Below, in pieces: positions 28,268-38,578 of a stretch of 64,000 nucleotides of DNA; positions within the stretch are counted from its first letter, which is position 1, and each line of letters starts with the position of its first letter. Source of the DNA: GCA-2746605 sp963704835 (GTDB lineage Bacteria > Bacteroidota > Ignavibacteria > Ignavibacteriales > Melioribacteraceae). The notes under the pieces are model-generated. The model saw nothing but the letters and a program-made list of their open reading frames with translations. It did no database searches and was not told where the DNA came from. The stretch spans positions 1-64,000 of the forward strand of contig CAVPHW010000003.1 in the NCBI GenBank assembly GCA_963704835.1. Reading direction: 5' to 3'. Made by a program: the position numbers and the translations under genes.

Positions 28268-29284
28268 ATGAAAAAGTACAGTTTATTTTATATCACATTT
28301 TTAGTTATTGTCCTCTTTTCGCAAAATTTGGTGGGACAAGAAAACACTAAAATTGCTCAAACAGGTTTTCAATTTTTGACTGTTGGTACTGATGCTAGAG
28401 CTACCGCTCTTGGAGAAGCCTATACAACAGCAGAGGGAACTTCAAATGCGATGTTCTATAATCCGGCTGGGATGGCCAGATTAAGCTCATTTGTTGATTT
28501 ATCAATAAATAGAATGGAATGGATTGCTGACATAACTTATCTTTCCGGAACAATGGCTTTTAATCTTGAAGATGGCAAATATGGAACATTTGGTCTTAGT
28601 TTCTCTTTTGTGGATTACGGCGAATTCTTATTTACCCGTGTAGCTCCAAATGATGCTGGTTATGTTGATATTCTGGATTGGCCAGAACCATATTCATTTT
28701 CTATAGGATTAGGTTATGCTAAAGCACTTTCCGATAAATTTTCGATTGGCGGTCAGGTTAAGTATGTTACACAAAATTTAGGTAACAGTTATTCCGCTGC
28801 AACAGATGAAAATAACAGAACAGTGTTGGGTGAAGTAAAAGAATATGAACTAGGTGTTCTAGCTTTTGATTTTGGTACTCTTTATAAAACAGGTTTTAAA
28901 AGTTTAGCATTTGGAATGTCAGTTCGGAATTTTTCTGAAGAAGTAAAGTATGAAAAAGAAGGATTTCAATTACCGCTAGTCTTCAAAATTGGAATTTCAA
29001 TGGATCTTATTGATTTATATGAAGAACTTAAGGACAACCATTCGTTTGTATTGAGCCTTGATGCTGCTCATCCACGATCTCATCCAGAATTTATTTCAAT
29101 TGGCGGAGAATATGTTTTTATGAATTTAGTTGCTTTAAGAGCTGGTTATGTAAGTGGGCAAGCTTTGTATGACTTTACCGCTGGTTTTGGTGTTAAACAA
29201 TTTGGTCTAGCAATAAATTATTCCTATACCCCATATATTGATTTTGATGATGTTCATAGAATTAGCATTGGCTTTGGAATGTAA
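28268..29284 (+). CDS. PorV/PorQ-family outer-membrane protein
   Basis: A 338-residue UPF0164/PorV-like beta-barrel. Signal peptide residues 1-23, then GFQFLTVGTDARATALGEAY and GTSNAMFYNPAGMARL, the hallmark of PorV/PorQ (and FadL-like) proteins. The protein ends in an amphipathic strand (VHRISIGFGM). PorV shuttles T9SS cargo from the translocon to the attachment complex. This copy sits directly behind a secreted protein with a VPNPY C-terminal domain, so it may be a dedicated shuttle or anchor for it (inference). A second paralogue lies at 46562. Confidence 0.8.
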   Translation: MKKYSLFYITFLVIVLFSQNLVGQENTKIAQTGFQFLTVGTDARATALGEAYTTAEGTSNAMFYNPAGMARLSSFVDLSINRMEWIADITYLSGTMAFNLEDGKYGTFGLSFSFVDYGEFLFTRVAPNDAGYVDILDWPEPYSFSIGLGYAKALSDKFSIGGQVKYVTQNLGNSYSAATDENNRTVLGEVKEYELGVLAFDFGTLYKTGFKSLAFGMSVRNFSEEVKYEKEGFQLPLVFKIGISMDLIDLYEELKDNHSFVLSLDAAHPRSHPEFISIGGEYVFMNLVALRAGYVSGQALYDFTAGFGVKQFGLAINYSYTPYIDFDDVHRISIGFGM

Positions 29285-29350
29285 TATTTACAAAACAAGA
29301 AATGTTTTTTACATCCAATACTTTAGATGTGACTTAAAAGACTTAATTAA

Positions 29351-32300
29351 ATGATAAAGATAATGCTTAAATCAATAAAAATATTTATACAACCTATATT
29401 GATTGTATTAGTTTGTTCACTCAACATTCATGCAGGTACTTCCGGTAAAATTTCCGGAAGGGTAATTGATGGAGAGACAAATTTACCATTGCCTGGTGTA
29501 AATATTGTTTTACAAGGAACAAACTATGGTGCTTCAACTGACGAAAATGGAGAATATGTAATTCTTAATGTTCCTGCGGGAATACATTCGTTAAAATTTT
29601 CTATGATAGGTTATTCTAATTACATTGTACAAAATGTTAGAGTAATAATTGACCTAACCACAAGCATTGATGTTAAATTGCAAACAGAAGTATTAGTTGG
29701 AAATGAGGTTATAATTATTGCTGAACGCCCCCTAGTAGCCAGAGATGTTTCGAATAGTCAAATGAATATTTCTGCTCAGGTTATTGAAAATCTTCCTGTC
29801 CAATCTGTCGGCTCTGTCCTTACTTTGCAAGCTGGTATTGAACAAGGTAGCAATGGAATTCTTGTCCGTGGCGGTGGTTCTAATCAAACAATTTTTATGG
29901 TTGATGGTTTATCTCAAAATGATGAACGGTCAAACATTCCATTTACTGGCGTAAGTCTTAGCTCGGTTAAAGAGATCCAAGTTCAAACTGGTGGGTTTAA
30001 TGCAGAGTATGGAAATTTAAGATCTGGTTTGGTAAATGTTATTACAAAAGAAGGTAGTCAGAAATATTCTGGTACAGTGGCTCTTCGTTATGGTCCTGCT
30101 GCTAGTAAACATTTTGGGGTATCAATCTATAGTCCAGATTCCTATTTTAATCGTCCATATCTTGATCCTGAAGTTGCATATACTGGGACAAATAATGGTA
30201 CGTGGGATAGTTATACACAAAAACAATATCCGATATTTGAAGGTTGGAATTCAATTTCTGAAGCTACTTTAGCAGATAATAATCCGAATAATGATCTAAC
30301 TCCTGAAGGGGCTAAGAGATTGTATGAATGGCAGCATAGAAGGCAAGGGGATATTAAAAAACCTGATTATATTGTTGATTTTGGTTTTGGCGGTCCAGTT
30401 CCACTTATTAGCAAATATCTTGGGGATTTAAGTTTTTATTTTTCTTATCTAAATGAACAAGATGTTTTTATTTTCCCGCTATCAAGAGATAGTTATGGCG
30501 AAAATACTTCGCAGCTCAAACTAAATTCAAATATTTCACAAAATATTAAATTGTTAGTTTCCGGATTATATGGAGAGACACATTCCGTTTCGCCTTATAC
30601 TTGGACAACGACTCCTACTGGTTCTGTTTTAAGGTCGGATTACGAAATTGCTAATTTGCTAAGTAGTAATTCAGGTAATAGTGTTCTTTACATGCCTGGA
30701 TATTATAGCCCGAGCTCAATTTACAGAACTATTTTAAACTCAAAATTGACTCATGTCTTAAGTCAAAATTCTTATTATGAAATTAAAGCACAACATAAAA
30801 TAAGTAATTATAATACCTACCAACTTACGTTAAGAGATACCAATAAGGTAAATGAACCTGTTCCAGGTTATTTTGTTGATGAAGCACCTTATGGATACTG
30901 GGGATATGGAACTACTGGTGTTGATGGAATGTCAATGGGTGGTTGGATGAATTTAGGAAGAGATGATAGTAAAATTTCAACAACATCCTTAGAATTTGAT
31001 ATTACGACTCAATTCAATCAACAAAATCAAGTTAAAGCTGGTATTGAAGTTACTTTTAATGATTACGACATTAATTCAGGAACTTTCAGTCCATCATTTA
31101 CCACTTGGACTAGAAGCATGGTTTATCAAATAGCTCCTTTCAGAATTGGATCATATATTCAGGATAAACTTGAGTTTGAAGGTTTTGTAATGAACGCTGG
31201 AATTAGATTAGATTATTCTGCTCCAAATGTTTCTTGGTATGTGTTTAATGATTATGATAAGAATTTAAGTGCTGGGTATGGAAATTCTCTTGAAGAAAAT
31301 TTAACTAAAGAAGATTCTAAGGGTGAATTCTATATAAGTCCTAGACTTGGTATATCACATCCAATAACTGATGATTCAAAACTTTATTTTAATTATGGTC
31401 ATTTTAGATCTGAACCATCTTCGTCTTTTAGGTTTAGATTGCAGAGAGAGTCTAACGGTTTAGTAACTTCAATTGGCGATCCAACACTTGCTCTTGAAAA
31501 AACAGTCGCTTATGAATTGGGATACTCACAAAATATAGCCGACTTATTTTTGTTGAATTTAGCTGCCTATTATAAAGATATTACCAATCAACCAGGATGG
31601 GTTTATTTCCAAAACTTGAATTCAACAGTTCAATATAATCAAGCAGCAAATAATAATTATCAAGATATAAGAGGATTTGAAATTACTTTAACTAAAACCC
31701 AAGGAAGTTGGGTTAGAGGATTTTTGAATTATACTTATCATGTTGAAACTTCCGGTTTTTTTGGATATACAAGATATTATGAAGATCCAGTTGAACAACG
31801 AAATTATTTAACTCTTAATCCTAAGCAAGAAAGGCCATTACCGCGTCCGTTTGCAAGGGCTAATATTGAGATTTTATCCCCAAATGAATTTGGACCAGAT
31901 TTAGGTGGAATTTATCCATTCGAGAAAATTAGTCTTAATTTTTTAGCTGAGTGGAAAACTGGGAGCTATGAAACTTATAACCCCAAAAGTATACCAGGAA
32001 TTGAGAACAACGTGCAATGGGTAGATTGGCTTAACATAAATTTAAGATTATCAAAAGTATTTGATTTTGACATGTTTAACTTACAAGTATATATGGATGT
32101 ATCTAACGTACTGAATCATAAACAACTTAGTTATTCAGGTTTTGCTAATAGTTTTGATTATAATGACTATCTAGAATCCCTTAATTTTTCATGGGAATTA
32201 GGCGAAGAAAAAGGGGAAGATAAAATTGGGGATTATCGTTCTTACAATGTTAAATACGATCCTCTGGAATCAAATCCTAACAATGATCCTGACATAAAAT

Positions 32301-32413
32301 CTCGAAATGATAAGCGTAAGGAAACAAAGTCTTATATAGATATGCCGAATATAAGTTCTTTTGCATTTTTGAACCCCAGAAAGTTTACCTTGGGGGTTAA
32401 AATTGATTTCTAA
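29351..32413 (+). CDS. TonB-dependent receptor 2 with carboxypeptidase-regulatory-like domain
   Basis: A 1020-residue intact paralogue of receptor 1. Signal peptide (SIKIFIQPILIVLVCSLNIH), regulatory-like domain (GKISGRVIDGETNLPLPGVN...GEYVILNVPAG), plug (NLPVQSVGSVLTLQAGIEQG, ILVRGGGSNQTIFMVDGLSQ) and beta barrel, C-terminus KFTLGVKIDF with the final Phe of outer-membrane barrels. The start may be 29351 or ATG 29363 or 29375; the last gives a cleaner leader. It overlaps the next gene by translational coupling. The barrel shares long blocks with receptor 1 (for example NNGTWDSYTQKQYPIFEGWN), so the two arose by duplication. Confidence 0.9.
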   Translation: MIKIMLKSIKIFIQPILIVLVCSLNIHAGTSGKISGRVIDGETNLPLPGVNIVLQGTNYGASTDENGEYVILNVPAGIHSLKFSMIGYSNYIVQNVRVIIDLTTSIDVKLQTEVLVGNEVIIIAERPLVARDVSNSQMNISAQVIENLPVQSVGSVLTLQAGIEQGSNGILVRGGGSNQTIFMVDGLSQNDERSNIPFTGVSLSSVKEIQVQTGGFNAEYGNLRSGLVNVITKEGSQKYSGTVALRYGPAASKHFGVSIYSPDSYFNRPYLDPEVAYTGTNNGTWDSYTQKQYPIFEGWNSISEATLADNNPNNDLTPEGAKRLYEWQHRRQGDIKKPDYIVDFGFGGPVPLISKYLGDLSFYFSYLNEQDVFIFPLSRDSYGENTSQLKLNSNISQNIKLLVSGLYGETHSVSPYTWTTTPTGSVLRSDYEIANLLSSNSGNSVLYMPGYYSPSSIYRTILNSKLTHVLSQNSYYEIKAQHKISNYNTYQLTLRDTNKVNEPVPGYFVDEAPYGYWGYGTTGVDGMSMGGWMNLGRDDSKISTTSLEFDITTQFNQQNQVKAGIEVTFNDYDINSGTFSPSFTTWTRSMVYQIAPFRIGSYIQDKLEFEGFVMNAGIRLDYSAPNVSWYVFNDYDKNLSAGYGNSLEENLTKEDSKGEFYISPRLGISHPITDDSKLYFNYGHFRSEPSSSFRFRLQRESNGLVTSIGDPTLALEKTVAYELGYSQNIADLFLLNLAAYYKDITNQPGWVYFQNLNSTVQYNQAANNNYQDIRGFEITLTKTQGSWVRGFLNYTYHVETSGFFGYTRYYEDPVEQRNYLTLNPKQERPLPRPFARANIEILSPNEFGPDLGGIYPFEKISLNFLAEWKTGSYETYNPKSIPGIENNVQWVDWLNINLRLSKVFDFDMFNLQVYMDVSNVLNHKQLSYSGFANSFDYNDYLESLNFSWELGEEKGEDKIGDYRSYNVKYDPLESNPNNDPDIKSRNDKRKETKSYIDMPNISSFAFLNPRKFTLGVKIDF

Positions 32414-32429
32414 TTTTTGGTTTATAAAA

Positions 32430-34571
32430 TTGATAAATAAAAACATATACTTTCTTTTAATTTGCTTCACTTTTTTAAGTTATCAGTCTATGTATTCTCA
32501 AGTGCAGGGGACTGAAAAACGATATGTAAGAATTGGTTCTTTACAGAGTCACTTTTCTGCCTATGGTTCTGAACGTGCGTGGAATAATACTTATTATGAA
32601 GGTTTAAAATGGCCAGCAGATTACCCATTTACAGATAATGCAGTTATTAACCGATTCTGGATAGGGTTTGATGACTTTACTGATGAAAAGAATGAACATT
32701 GGGAAAAATATGGAATTTATTTTGCAGCTGATTATGTAGGTCAGTCAATATTCCCAGTTGAACTGAAACAAACAGCTAAATTTGAACCAACGAAAATATT
32801 TGTTGATGGAAATAATTTATCGAGCAGGTATTTAGGTGATATTGATGAATATAACCCAGATCAAATTCCTGATAGAATAATTACTAATGTGGTCAATACC
32901 CGAACTGGTTTAACAATGAAGAGAGAAGTTTGGGCATTCAGCCAACAATATCATGACAATTATTTTATTAAAATATTTACGTTTACAAATACTGGTAATA
33001 CAGACTATGATGAAGCTATTGAATTAACTAAACCTTTGAAAGGAATTAGAATTGGCTGGGGAACCAGATATAGTGTATCGAGAGATGGTGCGACAAATAT
33101 TGGTGCAACGCAATCTTACGGGCGCCATATGTGGGTAACAAAGCGAGGCGAAGATTACGCACAACATATTAACGATAAAATTACTGAAGCAAACCCAATT
33201 GTTGACTGGATTAGGTGTGGTTTTGGTTGGGCTGGACAGGCAAGTACAAATTCGTTTGATAATGTAGGCGGACCTGCTGTACTTGGTAATGGCAGATTGG
33301 CAGCACCGCAACATGCTGGTATTGCAATTTTGCACGTTGATAAAAGCGGAATTGATAAATCTGATGATCCAAATCAACCGGCAATTCTTGGCTGGCATGC
33401 TGGCGATACTTATCCTGCATTAGGTGATATGCAAAATGTTGATCCAATGATACAACTGTATTCCATGTTATCAGGTATACCGTATAAAGGTTTAGGTGGA
33501 ACAAATAGATTGTACGAATCTAATATTCAATCTATTATACATAATTTAGATCCTCATACAATCCATAATGATGAAGGAGGTACTAATATTTGGAGCAATT
33601 ATGGTCCTTTTAACTTAGAACATGGTGAGAGTATAGTAATTGTTGAAGCTGAAGGCGTAACTGGATTAAATAGGCAACTTTGTGAAGAAATTGGTGCAAG
33701 ATGGAAACGAGCTTATGACGATCCAAGTGATGCTGGTCCTTTTGTACTTCCTGATGGTACTACATCAACCAATAAAGATGTATATAAGAATAGTTGGGTT
33801 TTAACAGGAAAGGATTCAATTTTACAAACTTTTGGAAGAGCTAAAAGAAATTTCGATTCGGATTTTAAGATTCCACAACCACCTTTACCTCCGACCATTT
33901 TTGATGTGAAATCAGGAGGAGATAGAGTTAGTTTAACCTGGAGTGCTAGCCCTTCTGAAGCGGAATCAAACTTTGGTGGGTATAAAATTTTTAGAGCAAT
34001 TGGTAAATCAGATACTGTTTATCAAGAAATTTATTCAACACCTGTTGGAGTTTATAGTTTTGATGATGTAACTGCCATTAGAGGATTTTCATATTACTAT
34101 TACATTTCAGCATTTACGGACGGAAGTCTTAATACGTCCGGTGAAACAAATCCGAGTGGACCTTTATATAGTAGTAGGTTTTATACAAAAACTAGTGAAC
34201 CAGCTTTTCTCCAGAGACAAGCAGGCGAAAGTCTATCAAATATTAGAGTTGTTCCAAATCCATATAATATTACATTATCTAGAGATTTGCAGTATACAGG
34301 GGAACCTGATAAAATTATGTTTTTAGATATTCCGGGATATTGTAAGATAAGAATTTATACAGAAAGAGGCGATTTAGTTGATGAAATTGACCATAATAAT
34401 GGAAGTGGTGATCAAGCTTGGAATTCAATCTCGCTTTCCAGGCAGGTTATAGTTAGTGGAATTTATTTAGCTCATTTTACCGTTACTGAAGATTTTGTTG
34501 ATATTGATACAGGGGAATTAAAGTATAAAAGAGGCGATACTGCCATAAGGAAATTCATTGTTATTAGATAA
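32430..34571 (+). CDS. Large secreted protein, paralogue of the 685-residue protein
   Basis: A product of about 713 residues. I prefer TTG 32430, which gives the leader LINKNIYFLLICFTFLSYQS; the frame is open from a TTG at 32403. It matches the 26180 protein throughout: VRIGSLQSHFSAYGSE, EGLKWPADYPFTDNAVINRF, REVWAFSQQYHDNYFI, the proline hinge PQPPLPPTIFDVKSGGDRV with an Fn3-like module, and the C-terminal RVVPNPYNITLSRDLQY...IRKFIVIR. It follows receptor 2 immediately (coupled). The receptor plus partner pair is therefore duplicated as a unit. It probably acts at the cell surface; ligand unknown. Confidence 0.75.
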   Translation: MINKNIYFLLICFTFLSYQSMYSQVQGTEKRYVRIGSLQSHFSAYGSERAWNNTYYEGLKWPADYPFTDNAVINRFWIGFDDFTDEKNEHWEKYGIYFAADYVGQSIFPVELKQTAKFEPTKIFVDGNNLSSRYLGDIDEYNPDQIPDRIITNVVNTRTGLTMKREVWAFSQQYHDNYFIKIFTFTNTGNTDYDEAIELTKPLKGIRIGWGTRYSVSRDGATNIGATQSYGRHMWVTKRGEDYAQHINDKITEANPIVDWIRCGFGWAGQASTNSFDNVGGPAVLGNGRLAAPQHAGIAILHVDKSGIDKSDDPNQPAILGWHAGDTYPALGDMQNVDPMIQLYSMLSGIPYKGLGGTNRLYESNIQSIIHNLDPHTIHNDEGGTNIWSNYGPFNLEHGESIVIVEAEGVTGLNRQLCEEIGARWKRAYDDPSDAGPFVLPDGTTSTNKDVYKNSWVLTGKDSILQTFGRAKRNFDSDFKIPQPPLPPTIFDVKSGGDRVSLTWSASPSEAESNFGGYKIFRAIGKSDTVYQEIYSTPVGVYSFDDVTAIRGFSYYYYISAFTDGSLNTSGETNPSGPLYSSRFYTKTSEPAFLQRQAGESLSNIRVVPNPYNITLSRDLQYTGEPDKIMFLDIPGYCKIRIYTERGDLVDEIDHNNGSGDQAWNSISLSRQVIVSGIYLAHFTVTEDFVDIDTGELKYKRGDTAIRKFIVIR

Positions 34572-34606
34572 TTAAATTTGTAAACTATACTTCTAGGAGT
34601 AATAAA

Positions 34607-35806
34607 ATGAATCAATTCATTACGAAAACATTACTGATCTTGATAGGATCCTATTTATTGTGGAGTTGCGAAAACAACTATCCTGATAGTGTGTTTGATT
34701 CGGAATCAACTTTTAAGGCAAACCCAGTAATTACTGGAGTAAGTCCGGAATCTGCATTTGCCGGAGTTGATACAGTGAATATTATTGGAGAAAATTTCTC
34801 CTCAAACATTAATGAAATGGCTGTTTACTTTAATGGTTCAAAAGGGAAGTTAGTCTCAGCTACACCAACTTTAATTCGGGTAATTGCAGCAAATGTAATA
34901 AATGATTCAATAAAAATTCAAGTCCGTGTTGATGGTGCGTTAGAATTTGCTGAAACTTTCCCCTATAAACTAGAACCTATCTTAATTAATTATGGTGTTT
35001 TTGATGAATTTGATGATGCATATGGAATTGTATGTGATCTAAACGAAACTATTTACCTCTCACTTTTTGGTAAAAAAGTTGAAAAAATTAATCAAAATTT
35101 GGAGAGAATTCCTTTTGCTACTAAATTATTAACCGATAAAACAACTCAAATGAAATTGGGACCAGGTGGATACATATATTATGTAAACGGAATCCAATAT
35201 TTAGTAAGAATTGCTCCCGATGGAAAAGATGGACTCTTTGTCAGTTTGCCTGGTGCGGCATGGGATTTAGATTTTGATGCAAATAAAGATATTTATTTAG
35301 GCGGTGGCGGTAAAGCAATTTATAAAGTAACTCCAGATAAAAAAGTAACTACTGTTATGCAGTACCCTAATGTGTATATTCGTGCAGTTCGTGTTTACAA
35401 CAATTACTTATATGTTGCTGGAACATACTCAGGCACAGATCCGGCTCAACCAATTGAGGGGCTCTGGAGAAATGAAATTATTACAGGTTCCGAAACTTTG
35501 GGAAATACTGAATTGGTTTTCGATTTCGGTAAAAATTTTATTTCTAAAAAAATTCTTTCAATGGCTATTGATGAAGATGGTGATATTTATCTAGGTACTG
35601 ATGCAGATGCAGCGATAGTTGTTGTACACCCAAATGGTTCTTTTGATCCTCTTTATCCTGGAGTTTTAGGTCCAGAAATTTATTCAATGACTTGGGGAAA
35701 CGGTCCATTTTTGTACTTTACACAAAAAAATGAAGATCCTGCTAAAAGGAAAGTTTTACGTCTAAACATGAGAAAAAATACTGCTCCATATTTTGGTAGA
35801 CTTTAA
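34607..35806 (+). CDS. Lipoprotein with TIG/IPT domain and beta-propeller
   Basis: A 399-residue lipoprotein. The leader ends in a lipobox-like LLWSC (Cys near residue 21). Residues ~35-125 form an IPT/TIG immunoglobulin-like domain (NPVITGVSPESAFAGVDTVN...LIRVIAANV), and residues ~130-399 an NHL/SMP-30-like propeller (YGIVCDLNETIYLSLFG, DLDFDANKDIYLGGGG, MAIDEDGDIYLGTDAD). TIG-bearing lipoproteins next to SusC-like receptors are usually surface glycan-binding proteins, which is a reasonable guess here. It lies 35 bases after the 722-codon gene. Confidence 0.75.
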   Translation: MNQFITKTLLILIGSYLLWSCENNYPDSVFDSESTFKANPVITGVSPESAFAGVDTVNIIGENFSSNINEMAVYFNGSKGKLVSATPTLIRVIAANVINDSIKIQVRVDGALEFAETFPYKLEPILINYGVFDEFDDAYGIVCDLNETIYLSLFGKKVEKINQNLERIPFATKLLTDKTTQMKLGPGGYIYYVNGIQYLVRIAPDGKDGLFVSLPGAAWDLDFDANKDIYLGGGGKAIYKVTPDKKVTTVMQYPNVYIRAVRVYNNYLYVAGTYSGTDPAQPIEGLWRNEIITGSETLGNTELVFDFGKNFISKKILSMAIDEDGDIYLGTDADAAIVVVHPNGSFDPLYPGVLGPEIYSMTWGNGPFLYFTQKNEDPAKRKVLRLNMRKNTAPYFGRL

Positions 35807-35877
35807 GTATTTTTATTAAATAAAAATATTACTATTTTTTAGTAATCAAATAAATCATTCACACATAAGGAGGCACA

Positions 35878-38496
35878 ATGAAAAAAACACTCACCCTAAT
35901 TCTAGGAATATTTCTTTTGGGAAGTATTCTGCATGCACAAAGTACTTTTGACAAAGTACTGTTTGATTTTGATTTACCACCGGATAATGGCTATGGAGTT
36001 CATGGCGTAGCTGTAGCACCAGATGGTAATGTTTGGCTTGCTCTATTTGGTAACATGGCTAAGGATACGATCTTTACTCCCGCTAACGATACTCTTATAG
36101 TTATTCCTATCTATGTCCTTGATCCAGCAACTGGAAACCATGTTTCATTTTCACCAATTAGGTTTTTAGTATGGCCAGATGCAACAATAGATACAATCTT
36201 AGGAAGTGCTCGTGGTATTGAAGTTGCTAATGATGGTAACCTAATAATAACCGGACCTCTTGGAGCCAACAGTCTAGTTAAAATGGACTACAAAACTGGT
36301 AAACCACTTGCTAAATGGTTAAATCCAATTGCTGGTTCTATGACCGAAGCAGTTCAATCAAAAGCAGATGGTAATATTTATGTTGGCCATGTAGTTCCAA
36401 GTGGAAAAGCAACTTATTTATTAGATCAAGATTTTAACTTAATTGGAAATGCCATTGAGTCCACTACACAAATTAATAGAACTTATGAAGTCAGTGAAGA
36501 TGGTAAAGACCTCTATACAGGTTCAATTTATAATGGTGTTGGAATAAGACATTTTCATAGCGATGCACCTGGGTTAACTCAATTTGAAGAAGTTGGTTCA
36601 TTTGGTAACTGGACAAACGTACAAGGTGTTGATACTGTTTATGAAAGTATAAAACTATGGGTTAGCTGTTTAGATTTTGGTCCTGATGGATTATTATGGG
36701 CAGGAATGCTTGATGACGGAGAATCTAATGGACACGGTAAGGGATCACAATGGTACGGATTTGACGCAGAATCTAAAACATTAGTTCGTACAATTGGAAC
36801 ACCAATGGGCGATAAAAATGCTGGCGGATTCTTTAGACCTAGAGGAGCAGCTTGGTCTCCAGATGGTTCAAAAATGTATTTAGCTGATTTTAATTATAAT
36901 AATGTTGTTGTTTATAATTACGAAGCTTGGGTAAAACCAGATTCTATTGATTTATCAGTAACTTATGAAGCTGATATGGAATTAGAATTTCTAAAAGGTG
37001 GTTTTGATCCTGCTACAGATACATTAGAAGTTCGTGGCGCATTCTTTGGATGGGGAAGTGAAGCACCTGATATGGAACAAAGTGCTACTGATCCAAATAA
37101 ATATACTTATACAACAACTCAAAGAGCTACTGTTGGCGATAAACTTCCAGATTATAAATTCTTTTACACAGTTGGAAATTGGGAAGGTGGCGACAATAGA
37201 TCTTATAAAGTAACTCAAGAAGATTATGATAATGGATATGCAGTTGTGGCCAGAGCATTTAATGATGCTTCTTTAGCTACTGTTATTAACCAAGACAGTA
37301 AAATATTATTTACTGTTGCTACTGCAGGTGCTATTTCTTCAATCAATAATGCTGCTTTTACAGCAGTTAATACTGTTCATATTACTGGTGCAGTAACTCC
37401 ATTAAGATGGCCAGATGGTGGATGGCCTGATGCTCAACTTGATAGAATGATTCCAATGTTTGATGATGGTACTAATGGTGATGTAACTGCAGGTGATGGA
37501 ATTTTCTCTGCAAATGTTACGTTCCCACAATATACCGGTTTTAGAATTCAGTATAAATACGGAATAAACTATGGTGATGCTGCTAATAACCAAGGTGGAA
37601 ATGATAACGAAAACGGTGTTGGCGCTGATCATTTTATTGATTTAACAGCTGATTTAGCTTCTGCAAAAGTTGAGAATACTTTTGGAACAATGGGTAATCA
37701 TACGTTAATTGATGTTGTAAAAGCAGGTGCTAGTGGTATGGCAGTAACTTTTGAAGATGGCGGAATGGGAGCAGATTGGTCATGGACCACGTTTGCACCT
37801 GATGCTGCACCAGTAGCAGTTATTGCAAATCCAGACATGAGCGGCCCCAATACTTCAAGCAAAGTTTTACAGTTTACAGCAAAGTTCCCTGGAGATCCAT
37901 GGGCTGGACTCTTTACAGATGATATTGGAGAGTTTACATTTGATGAAAAAAATTCTACAGTAAAAGTTATGGTCTGGAAACCGGTAATGAGTAATTTTGG
38001 AGTTAAATTTGAAGGAGCTACTCAAATTGAGAAGCTGATTCCAAATACTGTAACCAGTGCCTGGGAGGAATTAACATTTGACTTCACTGACCAAATTGGA
38101 AAGACTTTTAAGCGACTTGTATTTCTTCCAGATTTTGGTCCAGGTACAAGAACACAAGACAACATAGTGTATATTGACAATCTTACATTTTCAGCTAAAC
38201 CTACTGGTGTTGAACAAGTCAATCAATTACCTACTGGATTTGAATTAACTCAAAACTATCCAAATCCATTTAATCCAAGTACTACAATTAATTTCCAAAT
38301 TCCTAGCTCAGAGAATGTTACATTAAAAGTTTACAATTTGTTAGGACAACAAGTTGCAACTTTAGTCAACGAACAAATGGGTGCTGGAGTTTATGAAGTT
38401 GGTTTTGATGCTTCACAACTTTCAAGTGGTGTTTATATTTATTCACTAAAAGCTGGAAGTTTTAATGCATCTAAGAAAATGACAATATTGAAATAA
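35878..38496 (+). CDS. Secreted propeller protein with T9SS type A sorting domain
   Basis: An 872-residue protein with signal peptide MKKTLTLILGIFLLGSILHA behind AAGGAGG. Residues ~20-360 form an NHL-like propeller (HGVAVAPDGNVWLALFG, RGIEVANDGNLIITGPLG, FRPRGAAWSPDGSKMYLADF). The middle contains two starch-binding/E-set-like segments (SVTYEADMELEFLKGGFDPA, then VTPLRWPDGGWPDAQLDRMI) and a carbohydrate-binding-like jelly roll (KVMVWKPVMSNFGVKFEGAT). It ends in a classical T9SS domain (NYPNPFNPSTTINFQIP ... KKMTILK). This is the last gene of the operon. Its propeller resembles that of the preceding lipoprotein, so the two may act together on a glycan or protein at the surface. Confidence 0.8.
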   Translation: MKKTLTLILGIFLLGSILHAQSTFDKVLFDFDLPPDNGYGVHGVAVAPDGNVWLALFGNMAKDTIFTPANDTLIVIPIYVLDPATGNHVSFSPIRFLVWPDATIDTILGSARGIEVANDGNLIITGPLGANSLVKMDYKTGKPLAKWLNPIAGSMTEAVQSKADGNIYVGHVVPSGKATYLLDQDFNLIGNAIESTTQINRTYEVSEDGKDLYTGSIYNGVGIRHFHSDAPGLTQFEEVGSFGNWTNVQGVDTVYESIKLWVSCLDFGPDGLLWAGMLDDGESNGHGKGSQWYGFDAESKTLVRTIGTPMGDKNAGGFFRPRGAAWSPDGSKMYLADFNYNNVVVYNYEAWVKPDSIDLSVTYEADMELEFLKGGFDPATDTLEVRGAFFGWGSEAPDMEQSATDPNKYTYTTTQRATVGDKLPDYKFFYTVGNWEGGDNRSYKVTQEDYDNGYAVVARAFNDASLATVINQDSKILFTVATAGAISSINNAAFTAVNTVHITGAVTPLRWPDGGWPDAQLDRMIPMFDDGTNGDVTAGDGIFSANVTFPQYTGFRIQYKYGINYGDAANNQGGNDNENGVGADHFIDLTADLASAKVENTFGTMGNHTLIDVVKAGASGMAVTFEDGGMGADWSWTTFAPDAAPVAVIANPDMSGPNTSSKVLQFTAKFPGDPWAGLFTDDIGEFTFDEKNSTVKVMVWKPVMSNFGVKFEGATQIEKLIPNTVTSAWEELTFDFTDQIGKTFKRLVFLPDFGPGTRTQDNIVYIDNLTFSAKPTGVEQVNQLPTGFELTQNYPNPFNPSTTINFQIPSSENVTLKVYNLLGQQVATLVNEQMGAGVYEVGFDASQLSSGVYIYSLKAGSFNASKKMTILK

Positions 38497-38521
38497 ATAT
38501 TGTTGTTTTTGTTTATTTTGA

Positions 38522-38551
38522 AGCCGGTCAATTTGACCGGCTTTTTTTTTA
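38522..38551 (+). terminator. Strong Rho-independent terminator
   Basis: Perfect ten-pair stem AGCCGGTCAA / TTGACCGGCT with a minimal loop followed by nine or more T residues. It ends the receptor 1-receptor 2 operon. Confidence 0.9.
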
Positions 38552-38578
38552 ATATTCTAATAAGGTTTTAGTGTTTTT

